DNA of 64,000 nt from contig CM077007.1 in NCBI GenBank assembly GCA_039090855.1, positions 13,131,515 through 13,195,514 of the forward strand, given 5' to 3'. How positions within the stretch are numbered: position 1 is the stretch's first letter; every line of letters starts with the position of its first letter. The notes beneath the pieces were generated by a model that did no database searches, was not told where the DNA came from, and worked only from the letters and a program-made list of their open reading frames with translations. Positions 32,474 through 44,254 of the stretch are shown one piece after another. A program made the translations under genes and the position numbers. This DNA comes from Macrothele yani (taxonomy: Eukaryota; Arthropoda; Arachnida; Araneae; Macrothelidae).

Positions 32474-32699
32474 GCCCGCCCCGGTGGCGCAGTGGTGTAA
32501 GCGATGGCCTCTGATCATTCGTCCGAACGGGGTCCGGGTTCGAATCCCGGTGAGGCATGGATGTTGTGTTTGTCTTACGGCACTGGCTCTCTCCTTTCCC
32601 TGGAACCAGTGACCCTAAATTAGGGACGGGCGACTGCTTATAGCCCATTGAGTTGCTCACGGTCGTCGTTAAACCTCCAATCAAAAAAAAAAAAAAAAA
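32474..32699 (+). repeat. tRNA-derived SINE, family 1
   Basis: A full-length copy with A box GGTGGCGCAGTGGTGTAAG, B box GGGTTCGAATCCCGG, shared body and a 17-bp A tail. The likely duplication is GAAAGAAACATA (32462-32473) and GAAAGAAAGATA (32704-32715), with one mismatch. Confidence 0.92.
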
Positions 32700-34052
32700 G
32701 AAAGAAAGAAAGATAACAGCAAAAGACACTCTTACGTGTAATTCACAGCCTGAGAAGAAGGCAAACAATTTGGAAATTTGTTTGAATTCTAATTCAGGTT
32801 ACCGTTTCTGCGAGATGTATAAAACACGGTAGAGAAAAGAATTATGAAAGATTGACAAATGTTTTCGCAAACTCAAAATCAGCAGTTTTCTCTTTTTAAC
32901 GAATAATTTTTGTGCATTGCTCAAAAACATCCAACTTGAAAAATTCTTATGGCGCTGGATATTTTCTTGCGCGAGGAACACTTTTAAGTGTTCCTTATAA
33001 TTTTTTATAACGTGGAATTCCACTGTTAAAGGGATGTTGGTGCATAGTTTTGTCTGCAATATTTCATCTTTTAAAAATCTGACTGATTTTTTTTCCGTCG
33101 GATTGCTAGCTTCACAACGAAGGTTTTGCTGCCATTTACTGCTTTCACTAATGCACAGCTTTACTCAATGGAACACAAATGCCTTCTGTTTGTTATGGTA
33201 TGGTGATGAGGTTCAAAAAGACAGGCGGAATAAAATCGCTTTGTATTGGGTTCTATTCTCTATGGCAAACATCTTGCTAGTTATTTTTACGATTTTATGA
33301 ATCCATATGAGAGCAGAGTTGTGAATTGGCAGAGCATTTATCGACAACGCTATGTACGCAAATCATCTCTCTATTCTAAAAAAGTAACTGCCGCCGCTGC
33401 TGCTGCTGCCGCTGTTTTAGGAATTTCGCGACGCTCTTGCTTTCCTAGCTCGCAACGCAAAACGTATTGAACACAAAAATATGAAATTTACATCTATTGT
33501 AGAGAATTGTATGGAGAATACGCTGAAATAAACCGTTTCTTGATTCTAGCGATACTTCAAGAGCTATTGTATTTCGAAATTAAGGTAAGCAAAAAAGTGC
33601 TATCAGGTCGCGTTCCGGACACACGAACAGCAACAGAACCACGAAACTTTGTAGGCATGTAGTGCAATGACCGAATATTTGCACCTCGTTGCCCTTTTTT
33701 TTTTTTTTTGATTTAGTTTACGAGAAATAAAATTTCTAAATTACACAAAATACTCTATTTCACGATGGGATCCATTAAAAAAAAACGAATGCATGGCAAA
33801 CTATATATCATACCGCATTGCAATTTTTACAGCATAAATTTAAAACAATCGTCCCTTTTTTACAAAAAAAATTAAGAAAAAGTAATTTTCTGATTTTTAA
33901 GCATTTTTTAAAGACGCAAAGGAAAGAAACGAAAGGCATGTCTGTCTTCACGATAACCACAGAGGAACGTTCTGGTCCCGTGACCTGCTGCCATGGTGAC
34001 GCACGGAATTTGTTATGCATGTTTTGTTGGTAAACCTATCTCAGTTGTTTAA
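32700..34052. other. Unassigned AT-rich stretch
   Basis: It contains a (GCN)n tract at 33388-33414 that would encode polyalanine in one frame, but the frame has no other protein-like feature. It also has a T run near 33700. No gene was recognised. Confidence 0.4.
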
Positions 34053-34653
34053 GGTGGACGTCAAGTAATTTTGCTTCCTATACTTCCAATGGAAAAACTT
34101 CTATACACATTTCTTCACAATTAATGCGTTCCCAAGGATGAAAATTTGAACATCGATTAAAATAGCTTCATTTTATAACTTGCAATACTTAATATTTTCT
34201 AAAACATAACCATAATTATGCAATTCAACATTTGTTTGTCTACTGACGTCATGAAATACAGGTCGCGCCATCTTTTTTCTGGACAATTAATGCGTTCACA
34301 AGGATGAAAATTGGAACATAGATTAAAATAGCTTCATTTCATATCTTGGAATACTTAATATTTTCTAAACCATAACCGTAATTATGCAATCCAACATTTT
34401 TTTGTCCACTGACGTCATCAAAGTACAGGTCGCGCCATCTTTTCTCTGGTTTCAACACCACCAAAAGGAAAAGTTATTGATTTTTAATATAATTATGGTT
34501 CGTTTTAGAAAATATTAAGTATTCCAAGTTATAATATGAAGTTATTTTAATCGATGTTCAAATTTTCATCCTTGGGAACACAATAATTATGAAGGAAATG
34601 TGTACAAAAGTTTCCATTGGAAGTATAGGAAGCAAAATTACTTGACGCCCACC
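34053..34653 (+). mobile_element. Palindromic MITE with TTAA target duplication (MITE 2)
   Basis: The ends are GGTGGACGTCAAGTAATTTT and AAATTACTTGACGCCCACC with TTAA at 34049-34052 and 34654-34657. The inner part has two direct copies of a ~165-bp segment (near 34120 and 34285, each with ACTTAATATTTTCTAAA and TGACGTCAT) and a third inverted partial copy. It is in the opposite direction to MITE 1 and has no insertion inside it. Confidence 0.88.
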
Positions 34654-35504
34654 TTAACGGTTTAGCATAACGGTTTACGGAAATGCTTTTTGGACCACTT
34701 TTGTTTTCCTTACTGGTAAATTTAGTAAGTGCTATAAGTTCAAACGGCATAAGTCCGACCTTCCAAAAATTAACGACAGTAAAAAGAAACTCTGAAATTT
34801 CGGAATAGCAAGCCTTATTTGCTTAGACATGCAATAAAAATTGAAATTTATATGAATTTTCCAGTTTTTATTTCATGTGATATACTTGGAGATCGGGCTG
34901 CAGTGCCCGAGCGCTAGTCTGGAAACGAGCGTAGAGAGCGTAGAGAGCCTAGAGGCGCAGCCCCTAGTATTATAAAAGATACACGACAAGTATTTAGTTA
35001 TATTCCATTGGTACGTAAACCTATACACATAGCACAATACATATTCCCTCTTACAACTTCACCTTAACACCTGCTCCTCCACAGTTGGCTGCACCCCAGG
35101 AATCCAAGTGGGCAACAAGTCAGGCAAAGCACCATCTCAGGCGTGGAATTGTGTAACTGTTTATAACAAGTGGCGTATTCCAACACTTATCATAAACAGT
35201 TACACAATTTCATATGCCAACAAATGTTTGCATATTGCGACATGTTACGTTGTCGTACTCTCTTTGAAACAAGAAACGTACTCATTACACCCGAAAATTT
35301 ATTGACATCTCTCTTTTCAGCATGTCTTATGTAAAATAGATCCTGCTTATGTTATCGCTTTGCTATCCGTTCGTCTGTGGACATCATGTTTTACAACTAT
35401 TAGTCCACTTTGAAAAGTTTGTTTTGTATTGAAAAGATTGAAATAAGAGAACGATGATCCTTGCATCCCGTTTTTTTTTTTTTTTTTTTTTTTTTTGTGG
35501 TGTA
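34654..35504. other. Unassigned stretch ending in a 26-bp T run
   Basis: At 34900-34975 there is a short GC-rich patch with two copies of CGTAGAGAG and the text GGCTGCAGTGCCCGAGCG. A T run occupies about 35471-35496 just before the next array, which could be the reverse-complement tail of a retroposon. No gene was recognised. Confidence 0.4.
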
Positions 35505-36150
35505 CAACTTCACCGCTAGAGGGCGTAAATGCAGATGCTATCGAATCCGAAATGCATTTTATTCCATATATTTGCTTCTAATTATCCGACGAAAAAGATT
35601 CCTTCTTCCTTTCGATGTCGTTTATAACAAATAGTATTTTAGGTAGTTCTTTTTCTAGTAATAAATAACCTTCCCACTAGGGGCGTAAAGGTGAATTGCG
35701 ACTTCCCTGAAATCTCTGCTTCTAAAAGTCATATTAGAAAAAATTCTTTCTGCATCGGATACAGCTCATGGTGGCAAATATTCTGCATGTATTTCTAACT
35801 TTTGGTAGAAAATGCGTTTGGCCACCAGAGGCGTAAGTGTTTATTTCTGTTCTGTTTCTGATGTATTTGCAGCAAAACCTGAGCTTTTGAAAACTCGATT
35901 GAAGAAATTATTCCCTGGACCGATACCACTCCCCTCGGGAAATCTTTTGAGAATACCTTCTGTTTAAAATAGTCCACATTTTCCCACCAGGGAGCGGATA
36001 TGTATATTTTATTTTTGTCGATATATCTGCTTCTAAGACACCGATTTGAAAAATTAATTCTTTGTCGATAAATTAATTTTTGGTGCGAAATAAACTTCAT
36101 ATAATTTCAAATTTTTCTTAACGGAACACGTGAGCCACTAGAGGTCGTAA
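35505..36150. repeat. Degenerate ~155-bp tandem array with five CTCF-like motifs
   Basis: Five units can be recognised by a conserved core: CCGCTAGAGGGCG (35513-35525), CCCACTAGGGGCG (35673-35685), CCACCAGAGGCG (35822-35833), CCACCAGGGAGCGG (35984-35997) and CCACTAGAGGTCG (36135-36147). Spacings are 160, 149, 162 and 151 bp. Each core is followed by an AT-rich part, in several units with TGCTTCTAA and a GAAAAAATT-like string. The core resembles the CTCF consensus CCANYAGRKGGCR, which binds a conserved zinc-finger insulator protein in bilaterians. The first two match best; the third lacks a base, and the fourth and fifth each differ. The rest of the unit is far more diverged than the core. Binding is not shown by sequence alone. 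Confidence 0.6.
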
Positions 36151-36510
36151 TTCTGAATTGTCTTTAATGTTAAATTTCTCTGTTTCGTTTGTACGGTTTT
36201 TTTTTCAATTATACTTTGATTTTACTTGATCTCTTGAAAAACGTATAAATGGGGTTCCACTGTATGTAAGGAGAAGAGGGTGTACAATATGCTTTAATTT
36301 TTTGGGAATTTGGGAAATCGAAGCTTGCAACGGGTATGTTCAACCTTGATTTATGTTCAAATGAATCAAGGTTTGTCCAACCTTGATTATGTTCAAATGA
36401 GCCTTAAACTATGTTCAGGCGGCCTTGTTGCCATTTATATATAGGAGAGTTACCCGGGTTAGGATGCTCTAACAAAAAGTGCGATGTTGCCACCTCTAAG
36501 GAAAATTATT
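36151..36510. other. Unassigned spacer
   Basis: It contains two near-identical short phrases (CAACCTTGATTTATGTTCAA and CAACCTTGATTATGTTCAAA) 37 bp apart near 36340-36400. Nothing else was recognised. Confidence 0.4.
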
Positions 36511-38093
36511 AACAAGTTAGTAAAATCATGCAATGCATTTATTATAATACGTTTTCCAACATACCAGAAATCATTATTCAAGTTATGAGCATAATGGCTG
36601 TGGAATAAATCTCGGTCCTGCGCCCTGACCTTTGATTCCATTTCAATTATATTCAACAGAACCGGTTCAGTATACCTCCGAAATAACATGATAAAGTTTT
36701 GTCGCAATCGAAGCATTTTTACGTAAGTTATGATGCATAAGGTCTATGGAATAGATCCCGCTCCTGTGTTCTAACCTTTGACCTCATTTCGCCCATTTTC
36801 AATAGGATCGTCCTTACGCAGGCCCCTACAACATACTAACATTTCATCCAAATCGAAGCATTTTTACGTAAGTTATGATGCATAATAGCGATAAAGGTAA
36901 TTCCGCTCCTATGTCCTGACCTTTGACCCCATTTCGTCTATTTTCAATAGGGTTTGTTCCCAGGTAGTCCCTTACCACATACTAAAATTTCATCGAAGTT
37001 GAACCTTTTTTACGTTAGTTATCAGGCATAAAAGCAGTGGAATGGATCCCGCTTCTATGTCCTGACCTTTGATCCCATTTCGTTCACTTTCATTAGGGTT
37101 CCTTCCCAGGTATTCCCCTACCACATACTAAAATTGCATCGAAATCGAACGATTTTTACGTGAGGTATCGTGCCGACGGACATACGCACACAACGCGTGA
37201 CGTAATGAGGCAGATGGAAATCGCGACCATCTGCTCGCAAGAGTGTGACGTCATAAAACTTTAATAGGATCCACACACAACGCGTGACGTAACGAGAAAG
37301 ATGGCGTGACCGCGCGCCAACATCTCAGTAGCGAGATTGTGACGTCATAAGATTTCTAAGCATGGGTAACATTAACGGGACGACACCATGACACTAAAAA
37401 CGTAGTAATTCGGGGTGTTTATTTAACCCACTAAACAAATTTTCCTAAAGTCGAGATCAAGCTAAATCGATTTCTAGTACCAGAAAACGGTAGGTTAACG
37501 ACTTTCATCAAAATCCTTAGATCCGTTTTTAAAATAAAATTTACATACATACAAGAAGTGCTCCTTTAATAGTATGGGATAAGGGCGATTGAATGGATTC
37601 CGATCCTATGTCCTGATCTTTGACCCCATTTCGTCCATTTTCGACAGGGTTTGTCCCCAGATGGTCCACTACGACATATTACAATTTCATCAAAATCGAA
37701 CCATATTTACGCAAGTTATGACGCTTAAGGGGAAAGGAATGCATCCCGCTCATATGTCCTGACCTTTGACCCCACTTCATCCATTTTCATAGGGTTCATT
37801 CCCAGGTGATCCCCTACCACATGCTAAAATTTCATCGAAATCGAACCGTATTTACGCAAGTTATGACGCATAAGGGCAATGGAATGGATCCCGCTCCTAT
37901 GTGGTGACCTTTGACCCTATTTCGTCCATTTTCAATAGGGTTCGTCCCTAGGTGGTCCCCTATCACATACTAAAATGTCATCGAAATCGAACCATTTTTA
38001 CGCGAGTTATCGTGCCGACAGACAGACAGACAGACAGACGGACGGACAAAGCTGGAGCATATACGCTTCTTCAACCTACGGTTGGTAAGCGTA
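36511..38093 (-). mobile_element. Helentron-like tandem-repeat element, copy B (inverted relative to A)
   Basis: It begins with AACAAGTTAGTAAAATCATG, the same end as copy A in reverse. It has the subterminal repeat TACGTTTTCCAAC at 36548-36560, a tandem block, the core (37170-37560) and a second block. A (CAGA)n/(CGGA)n microsatellite (38019-38045) and the hairpin end with GTTGGTAAGCGTA (38081-38093) complete it. The core matches copy A's core in reverse complement for its full ~380 bp. At the place where copy A carries MITE 1, this copy has the uninterrupted sequence CCTTATCCCATACTATTAAA (in reverse). Confidence 0.75.
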
Positions 38094-39370
38094 AAAAACG
38101 CAATAAATATTGAGCATTTGCATGCATATTCAGAAAGTATTTATAACAGTACAGTGTGTCCATTTTACAATTGTACATTTAATCCCGTATGTTCCGAGAA
38201 AAATTGTTTACTCTTTTTGTTCATTTAGTTTCAGTGTGGAATAGCAGGTTTACTGTTCCGTCTGTGTGCAAGTATACTGAAAAATTTACTTTTAAAATGG
38301 AGTTTCTGGGACAAAATTACACTTCAAGCTATTTGATCTCGAATCATACTTTTGGAAGTTTACTTAAGCAATACTTTTAAATATACAGGTCATTTCCTCT
38401 AAACTAATTTTTATAGCAGGCTTTATTGGCAATTTCACTTCTAATTCTTCCTGGATACAAGGCTTTACTGTTACGCTGATATAGTGTATTTTTAGAAAGC
38501 CAAATTTAATCCTTTTTTAGTTGATGTATTATTGAGTAAATTTTCTTTATTTACCGCTTACTCTTACAGAATGTCATTGGCAAAGAGGATTTCGCTTGTT
38601 TTCAGTCGGAGGCTTGTGGTGAACGCATTATCTGCTTTTGCAATACTCCTTACTTAGTTACTTTTTTCCTCTTTTTCTTAGCCAAAAATGGGTTTTCTTA
38701 CTCAACCAGAAGAGAGTTATCCTATAACATCCAAACTTTTGGAATCAGATTTTTCTGCTAAATGTATATCTGCCGTTGCGCTTCTGTTACTCTCCAACGG
38801 TTTTAATGCGCTTCTAGATTTCATGGAGCGCTTTCCTTGGAAGTTATTTTTGCGATGTTTGTCGAGGAAACAGCTGTCTTTTGTATAGACGTCGGATTTT
38901 AAAGTGTGTTTGTGTTTTTATATTATTTTCTGAAATCCTGTTTTGTTGAGTATAAATCCATGAAATTTAGGCGGGAAGCTATCGTTCTGCTGTTTTGTAA
39001 AGAACATATTTTTTCTCTTATTACTTTTTTCTCTTTTTTAGTATTTTCGGAGTCTTATTATCCTCAAAAACGTTGGATTTATGTAACGCTGGTGTGGGGC
39101 TTCCATATCTAGTTCAAGGCCACTGGTTTAAGAGTGCCGCTACAATGGACGAAGAACCTAGGCTTTAAACACAGCTCCAGGAGAACGGAAGGCCAAAAGT
39201 CCATAACCTCGACCACCCAGTCACCGAGTAACACCTTACAAATATTTATTTCTCTTTTGATTTACTCATTAAATTGGAGTTCGAATCGTAAATTTAAGAG
39301 AGGAAAACAGCTTTTCACAAGATGAGCTTTGAAAATAGCAGAGACAGAACTGGCGTTTCGGAATTATATT
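38094..39370. other. Unassigned AT-rich stretch
   Basis: It has several short T-rich open frames and no recognisable protein or element. Confidence 0.4.
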
Positions 39371-39660
39371 TCATTACCTTCTGACAGAAGTGTATGATAT
39401 TTCTAGGCCTTCTGACGATCGGGAATGATACCTGTTTGCTTCTGCTGATTGTTAATGATGTTCTTTTCTTCTGACGATCACAAATGATACTTTTTTTCGC
39501 CTTCTGTAGCTTTATTTCTTAGCCTTCTGATGATCCTGAATGAATGTTTCCTCGCCTTCTGACCTTCCTAAACCATATTTCCTCGTGTTCTTATAATCGT
39601 GAATGATATTTCCCTTCTTTCTGACGATTTTGAATTATGTTTCCTCACAATTTTGGATTT
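39371..39660. repeat. ~31-bp degenerate tandem repeat
   Basis: About nine units follow the pattern CCTTCTGACGATCGTGAATG then ATATTTCCTCG, with starts near 39375, 39408, 39439, 39468, 39500, 39521, 39558 and later. The units vary in length and sequence, so the array is old. Confidence 0.7.
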
Positions 39661-40884
39661 CATTAGCATTTGATGGAAAGTTTGTTTTAGTAAAACAACC
39701 CAGACATGACCGGTACAAGAGAATAGGATAAACTTTCCCTACCCAATGAAATTAATAAACTTGTGCACAAAGACCTCTTGCGCTTTTGAAATGTTTCACT
39801 TGGCTTACATAAGAGCAAAAGAATCACTAAAAAATGAGAAGTGTTTTACTACTGACATCGACGTTTTGCAATCTATGCATAAATCACTAGAACGGTTATG
39901 AAGACAAATCTCTAAGGACTTTTAAAAGGAAATTCAATCTTGATGCATAAATGAAATGCATTTCTTATCTAAAAAATATCAGATTTGACATTAGAAGACC
40001 GTGGCAACGCAAAGATAAACGTTTTTGAAATAATTATTTCTCTCTATTTTCGAACAGAAAATAAATTATCGGGCGCACCTGCTTAAATAGCATGTTAAGT
40101 GCATTTATTTATTTTTAACCAAATTCATATAAATGGTTCAGCAATGGATAACTCATCCTTTAGCGTGCATAGTTCTTTGTTTTATTAAATCAGTTCGCGT
40201 ATGGAGTAGCTAGTAATCACGTGCGCTTTGGCGTAAGGAGAGCTGACACCTCCATATAGTTGAATTAACAAAATATAGCCAACGAAATAATTTTGTGTTG
40301 CCAAGAAAACAATTCCAATGGAGTTTGGCTAAAGCAACAAAATCAATCGACAAGACACCTCAACAAAATTATTTTGTTGTTTCAAACAAACTTTTTTTCT
40401 CAGTGTAGCTTTCGTAAAACCTGTTTTGTGACCATTTCTGTTTGTTCTATTTGGAGAGCGCAGAAAATTTTGGGCGCCATTTGGTTTGGGTACATCAGCC
40501 GCTAAAAGGGTTAATTCGAAAAATGTTGCTTTCTGTCCTGTTCATTCATGGCCTGATTGCCCGACGTTTACTTTTGATGTCAACACGGCCCTTTGGAATT
40601 ACCTGCATTAAAACTGCACCCGTTTCTTTGACATTACCGTTTCTCCATACACAGAAACTAGAATACGGCGAGCATCACTTGAATCCCCATTTGCTTGCAA
40701 AAAACGAGTAACTTCACAGATGCCTATTTAGGATCCCATGCTCGCAATAGCCACCATCTTGCAACACGAATGGGCTGTGGAGAGACAGTAGCGTCACCAC
40801 ACATGCCCGGTTTTTGCACATAGTTATTGTTTTTATCCTTCTTCGATTCTTCAGTTCGTTCACCTTCCCATTATCGAGAAAATA
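39661..40884. other. Unassigned stretch with a diverged SINE-like piece
   Basis: 40265-40410 holds two near-palindromes (around AACGAAATAATTTTGTGTTG and CAACAAAATTATTTTGTTG) and ends in CTCAGTGTAG. 40465-40520 has TTTTGGGCGCCATTTGGTTT and GGGTACATCAGCCGCTAAAA, which recalls 45176-45226 and may be the same diverged SINE family. No gene was recognised. Confidence 0.4.
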
Positions 40885-41004
40885 CACTATGTGAATAAAA
40901 GTTATTGAACACTCCCACGCAGGCGCAATGGTGAGCTCCCGCAGCAGACATGTGACCGCTAAGATATAAAACCGGCAACGGGAGTACGCTAAGATCAATA
41001 TAAA

Positions 41005-42235
41005 ATGGCTATCAAGAGAGACCTCTCCGAGTTTGAAAAGGGATTTATAATAGGCTACTCAGTTGGAGGTATGAGCATAAGAGGCATTGCTGAAGTAGGC
41101 AGAGCCGCCCCGGTGACGCAGTGGTCTAAGGCGATGGCCGCTGATCATTCGTCCGAAAGGGGTACGGGTTCAAATCCCGTGAGGCATGGATGTTGTGCTT
41201 GTCTTACGCCACTGGGTCTCTCACTTCCCTGGAACCAGTGACCCTAAATTAGGGACGGGCGACTGCTTATAGCCCATTGAGTTGCTCACGGTGGTCGTTA
41301 AACCTCGAATAAAAAAAAAAAGTCAGGCAGGTCGCTAAATCGACTATGGCCTTTGTCATCAACAAGTAGAAGAAGACGGGACATTGCAGGAATTCACCTC
41401 GGACTATAAGCGCCACGAAGCTGCAACCCAAGTTCCGGAGGGTGTTGCAGAGGGAATCCGGATGACCAGGTCCCGACCAATGCACGCCATAATACATGAA
41501 TTCCAGATGGGCACAAATGTTATGGTCTCCACCAAGACATTTCGAAGAGAGGCCCGTTCAAACGGGAATCATGGCTGAGAAGTCTCCCGTAAACCTCTCA
41601 TCACAAAGACCAATAAAGCCACGTTGCTATGTTGATGTAAACAGCACAGAAATTGGACATCGGAGCAATGGTGAGAGGTTTTATGGAGCGACGAACCCCG
41701 ATTCACATTATTCTGATTGGATGGACGTGTTTGGGTTTGAAAAGCCTACTTCCGGAGTGATCAGTACCGACTGCAAAGCAAGGAAGCGGTGGAATTATGA
41801 TATGGGGCTGTTTCAGCTGGTACGGTGTGTGTGGGTCCACTGGCTTTTATTCATGAAAACATAAACTCTGTGCTCTATAAAGATATCCTGGATAACTCAA
41901 TGCTCCCAATGTTGCGGCAACTGTACGGACACGACGATTGTTTCTTCCAGCACGACAATGCCACTTGCCATGTTTCCAAGGCCGCAGTGGAGTGGTATGA
42001 GAAAATCAGGTCTTGCGGTCGGACTATCCTGCTCAGAACCCGGATCGCAATTCCATTGAATACCTATGAGATGAACTTAAATGACGGGTGAGGTCTACAC
42101 CGTCACGACCTTCTTAACTGACAGAGTTGGTCGATGTACTCAAGGCGAAATGGAAGAACATCCCGCTGTCCGTACTCCACGGACTTGTGGACAATTTACT
42201 TCGACGGGTGGCTGCTGTAATCTATGTAAATGGAT
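41005..42235 (+). pseudogene. Tc1-like transposase pseudogene interrupted by a SINE
   Basis: The start is ATG 41005 (MAIKRDLSEFEKGFIIGYSV, helix-turn-helix). After 33 codons the frame runs into the SINE at 41103-41320. Beyond it the sequence resumes (QVAKSTMAFVINK) and decays through many stops and shifts. Recognisable catalytic parts are GGIMIWGCFSWYGV near 41800, FFQHDNATCHVSKAAVEWYE with the second Asp near 41950, and PAQNPDRNSIEYL with the Glu near 42060. It ends with VDNLLRRVAAVIYVNG near 42230. Spacing between second Asp and Glu is 34 when frames are followed. The element was broken before or after the SINE arrived; it cannot make protein. Confidence 0.88.
41103..41320 (+). repeat. tRNA-derived SINE, family 1, inside a Tc1 element
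   Basis: A box GGTGACGCAGTGGTCTAAG; B box GGGTTCAAATCCCG; body with GGAACCAGTGACCCTAAATT; short A tail. The target duplication is imperfect: AGTAGGCAG (41094-41102) and AGTCAGGCAG (41321-41330). Confidence 0.93.
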
Positions 42236-42315
42236 GACCTACCCTGCCACTGAAGTAAAGACAGCACTGTTTTTCTGTTTACTTACAGTGTCCAATCACT
42301 TTTGTTCATATAGTG

Positions 42316-43508
42316 TAAGTGTGTTACTTTGCTTTTCGGAAACCCTACGTATATTGATTTCCAGAAATCCCGATGATCTTTTATTGCTTTTCATTGACTT
42401 TCTGAAATCCTAAATATTTTTCCATTGTACTTTTCTGTCAAACTGTTAATTCATTTTTAAAGTCATTTAAAGAAACATTTAAAACCTTAGATTTTACATT
42501 ACTCTAAATACTTATACGAAGCAAGTCTAAGTGATTCTGTAAGGCGGTATACTTTTGAAGGTTTGATGTACCATATAACGCACAATAAAGACTGTTTTCT
42601 GACTCTGTAGTACAATCTAGATTCTGTCTTGCTATAATCAAATTTAAAGAATCCTCTTTACGTACGCTGAATATCTGAGCCAATTACTGGAGGAATAATT
42701 TGTCGATGTTGATATATATTTTCAGCAAACCTTAAGTAGATTATTGAGGATTGTAAGCGGATAGATTTTGGTTCTTTGTTTAGGAAGGTAGTACTTTAAT
42801 CCGGAGAAATGCGCGGCGTTTCTTCGAGAATCCATTTTAGTCAGAGCCGACAAAATAATATCTTTCAAACCGTACTGGTGGACTGGAGGTCGTAAGCCGG
42901 AGCCTGCACCATTTGGAGCATTGTTTTTAATCTTACTAATGGTTGCAGAAGTAATGTTCTCTGAGTCACGTCAGCATGTCTTCTTGGTATCCAAGATGCG
43001 ATTTCAAGCTTCTTGTATTTTAAGAAGCGTGAAAGCACGAAGAATATTGAGTAAGGATAGACATTCACGGGAAGTCAAGAACAACAAAAACTAAGAAGAA
43101 CAGGAAATTGATATTTTTAGGGCATAGGAACCAGGGACGAATATCGAACTTACAAAGGAGATATGTCTTTAATAAGAAAAAGTGCAAAATGCAGTACACA
43201 TGCATTCTTGGTTGTGGGAGGGGTAGACTTAGAAAGTGTTTGTGACAACTGACAGTGATAAAAGAGGTTTCCGGATTTCTTTTATGTTTTCCTTCACTTC
43301 CCCTCTCGAGAATTTTCTTGTTCTTAGGTTTCTATTATCGATAAAACCAACTGGGGTTGTTGTGGAAATACATTATTGCAAAGCGCACTGCGTACAGTAG
43401 GCTGTCAAATGCATTGAAACCCCGAGGGGTAGCTTACATGATGTAAAGAGCATTAAAGTAAAGGAAATTAAGATGATGTTTTTAGAAATACTTCAATAAG
43501 TAGCATTT
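42316..43508. other. Unassigned stretch
   Basis: It is AT-rich with short open frames only. No element was recognised. Confidence 0.4.
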
Positions 43509-43719
43509 GTCGCCCCGATTTCACAGTGGTCTAAGCGCTGGCTTATGACCATTCGTCCGAGATGGATCCGGGTTCGAATCCCAGTGAGGCATGAATGTTG
43601 CGTTTGCCTTACGACACTGGCTCTTCTCCTTCCCTAGAACCAGTAGCCCTAAATTAGGGACGGGTCACTGTTAGCTCTTTGAGTTGTTCACTATGGTCGT
43701 TCAACCCCCCACAAAAAAG
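43509..43719 (+). repeat. tRNA-derived SINE, family 1
   Basis: A box GATTTCACAGTGGTCTAAG; B box GGGTTCGAATCCCAG; body with CCAGTAGCCCTAAATTAGGG. It is older than most copies by its substitutions. The 14-bp duplication AATAAGTAGCATTT (43495-43508) and AATAAGTATCATTT (43722-43735) has one mismatch. Confidence 0.92.
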
Positions 43720-44190
43720 ATAATAAGTATCATTTTCACTTTCAGCTATAAACAGACTCCATAAGTGGAACGAGCTGTCTGACGTGGCTGCTGTAATCCC
43801 TCAAAATGGAAGACCTCCCTGCTACTGATCAGAGGAGCGTAGGGGAGCATAAGTCGGATGTCTGAGGTGTTAACAGTCCGCAGCATATCAATGTACAACC
43901 TTCTATGAAAACAGACGTTGAATGAAAACGCTGACGTGTGGGATTTTTTGCACAGCAAATGTCCTAAAGGTGTGTTACCAAGCAATCACACAACAATATC
44001 TTCTGTAAAATCCTATAAAAGTACTGACGCTGGAGAAAGGGCGGACTGTGCTCTTCCAGCTCTGTATTTTCATTAACGATTTGTCTTCCACAAATTTGTG
44101 ATAGTAAGAGTCCACTTGACTACGCCTGAATGTTTAAACTGGGTTGTGGACGACCGAAAAAGGCACTTTATAGGAAAACAAGCCCTTTTT
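43720..44190. other. Unassigned spacer
   Basis: Nothing was recognised. Confidence 0.4.
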
Positions 44191-44254
44191 GTCGGCAGGG
44201 GTATTTGACTCCTCGCTCCAGAGCCAGTTATTCTCCCAACTAAACTACATCGAC
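44191..44254 (-). repeat. tRNA-derived pseudo-tRNA or SINE head
   Basis: On the minus strand GTCGATGTAGTTTAGTTGGG has an A box, and TCAAATACCCCTGCCGAC gives a T-arm remnant and a 3' end that pairs with GTCG. Several bases of the variable and T arms are missing, so it is not a working tRNA. It is followed by ACAAAAA, like the tRNA-like segment at 58817-58888. Confidence 0.5.

Larger units (their letters stand above)
40885..42315 (+). mobile_element. Tc1-like element with terminal inverted repeats, split by a SINE
   Basis: The ends are CACTATGTGAATAAAAGTTA and its near-complement (ATCACTTTTGTTCATATAGTG), with TA at 40883-40884 and 42316-42317. It is 1.43 kb including a ~218-bp SINE and thus about 1.2 kb before that insertion. 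Confidence 0.88.

Noticed and set aside
33246..33470. Frame encoding polyalanine (33388-33414)
   Set aside because: Explained by a GCN trinucleotide repeat; flanking residues are not protein-like.
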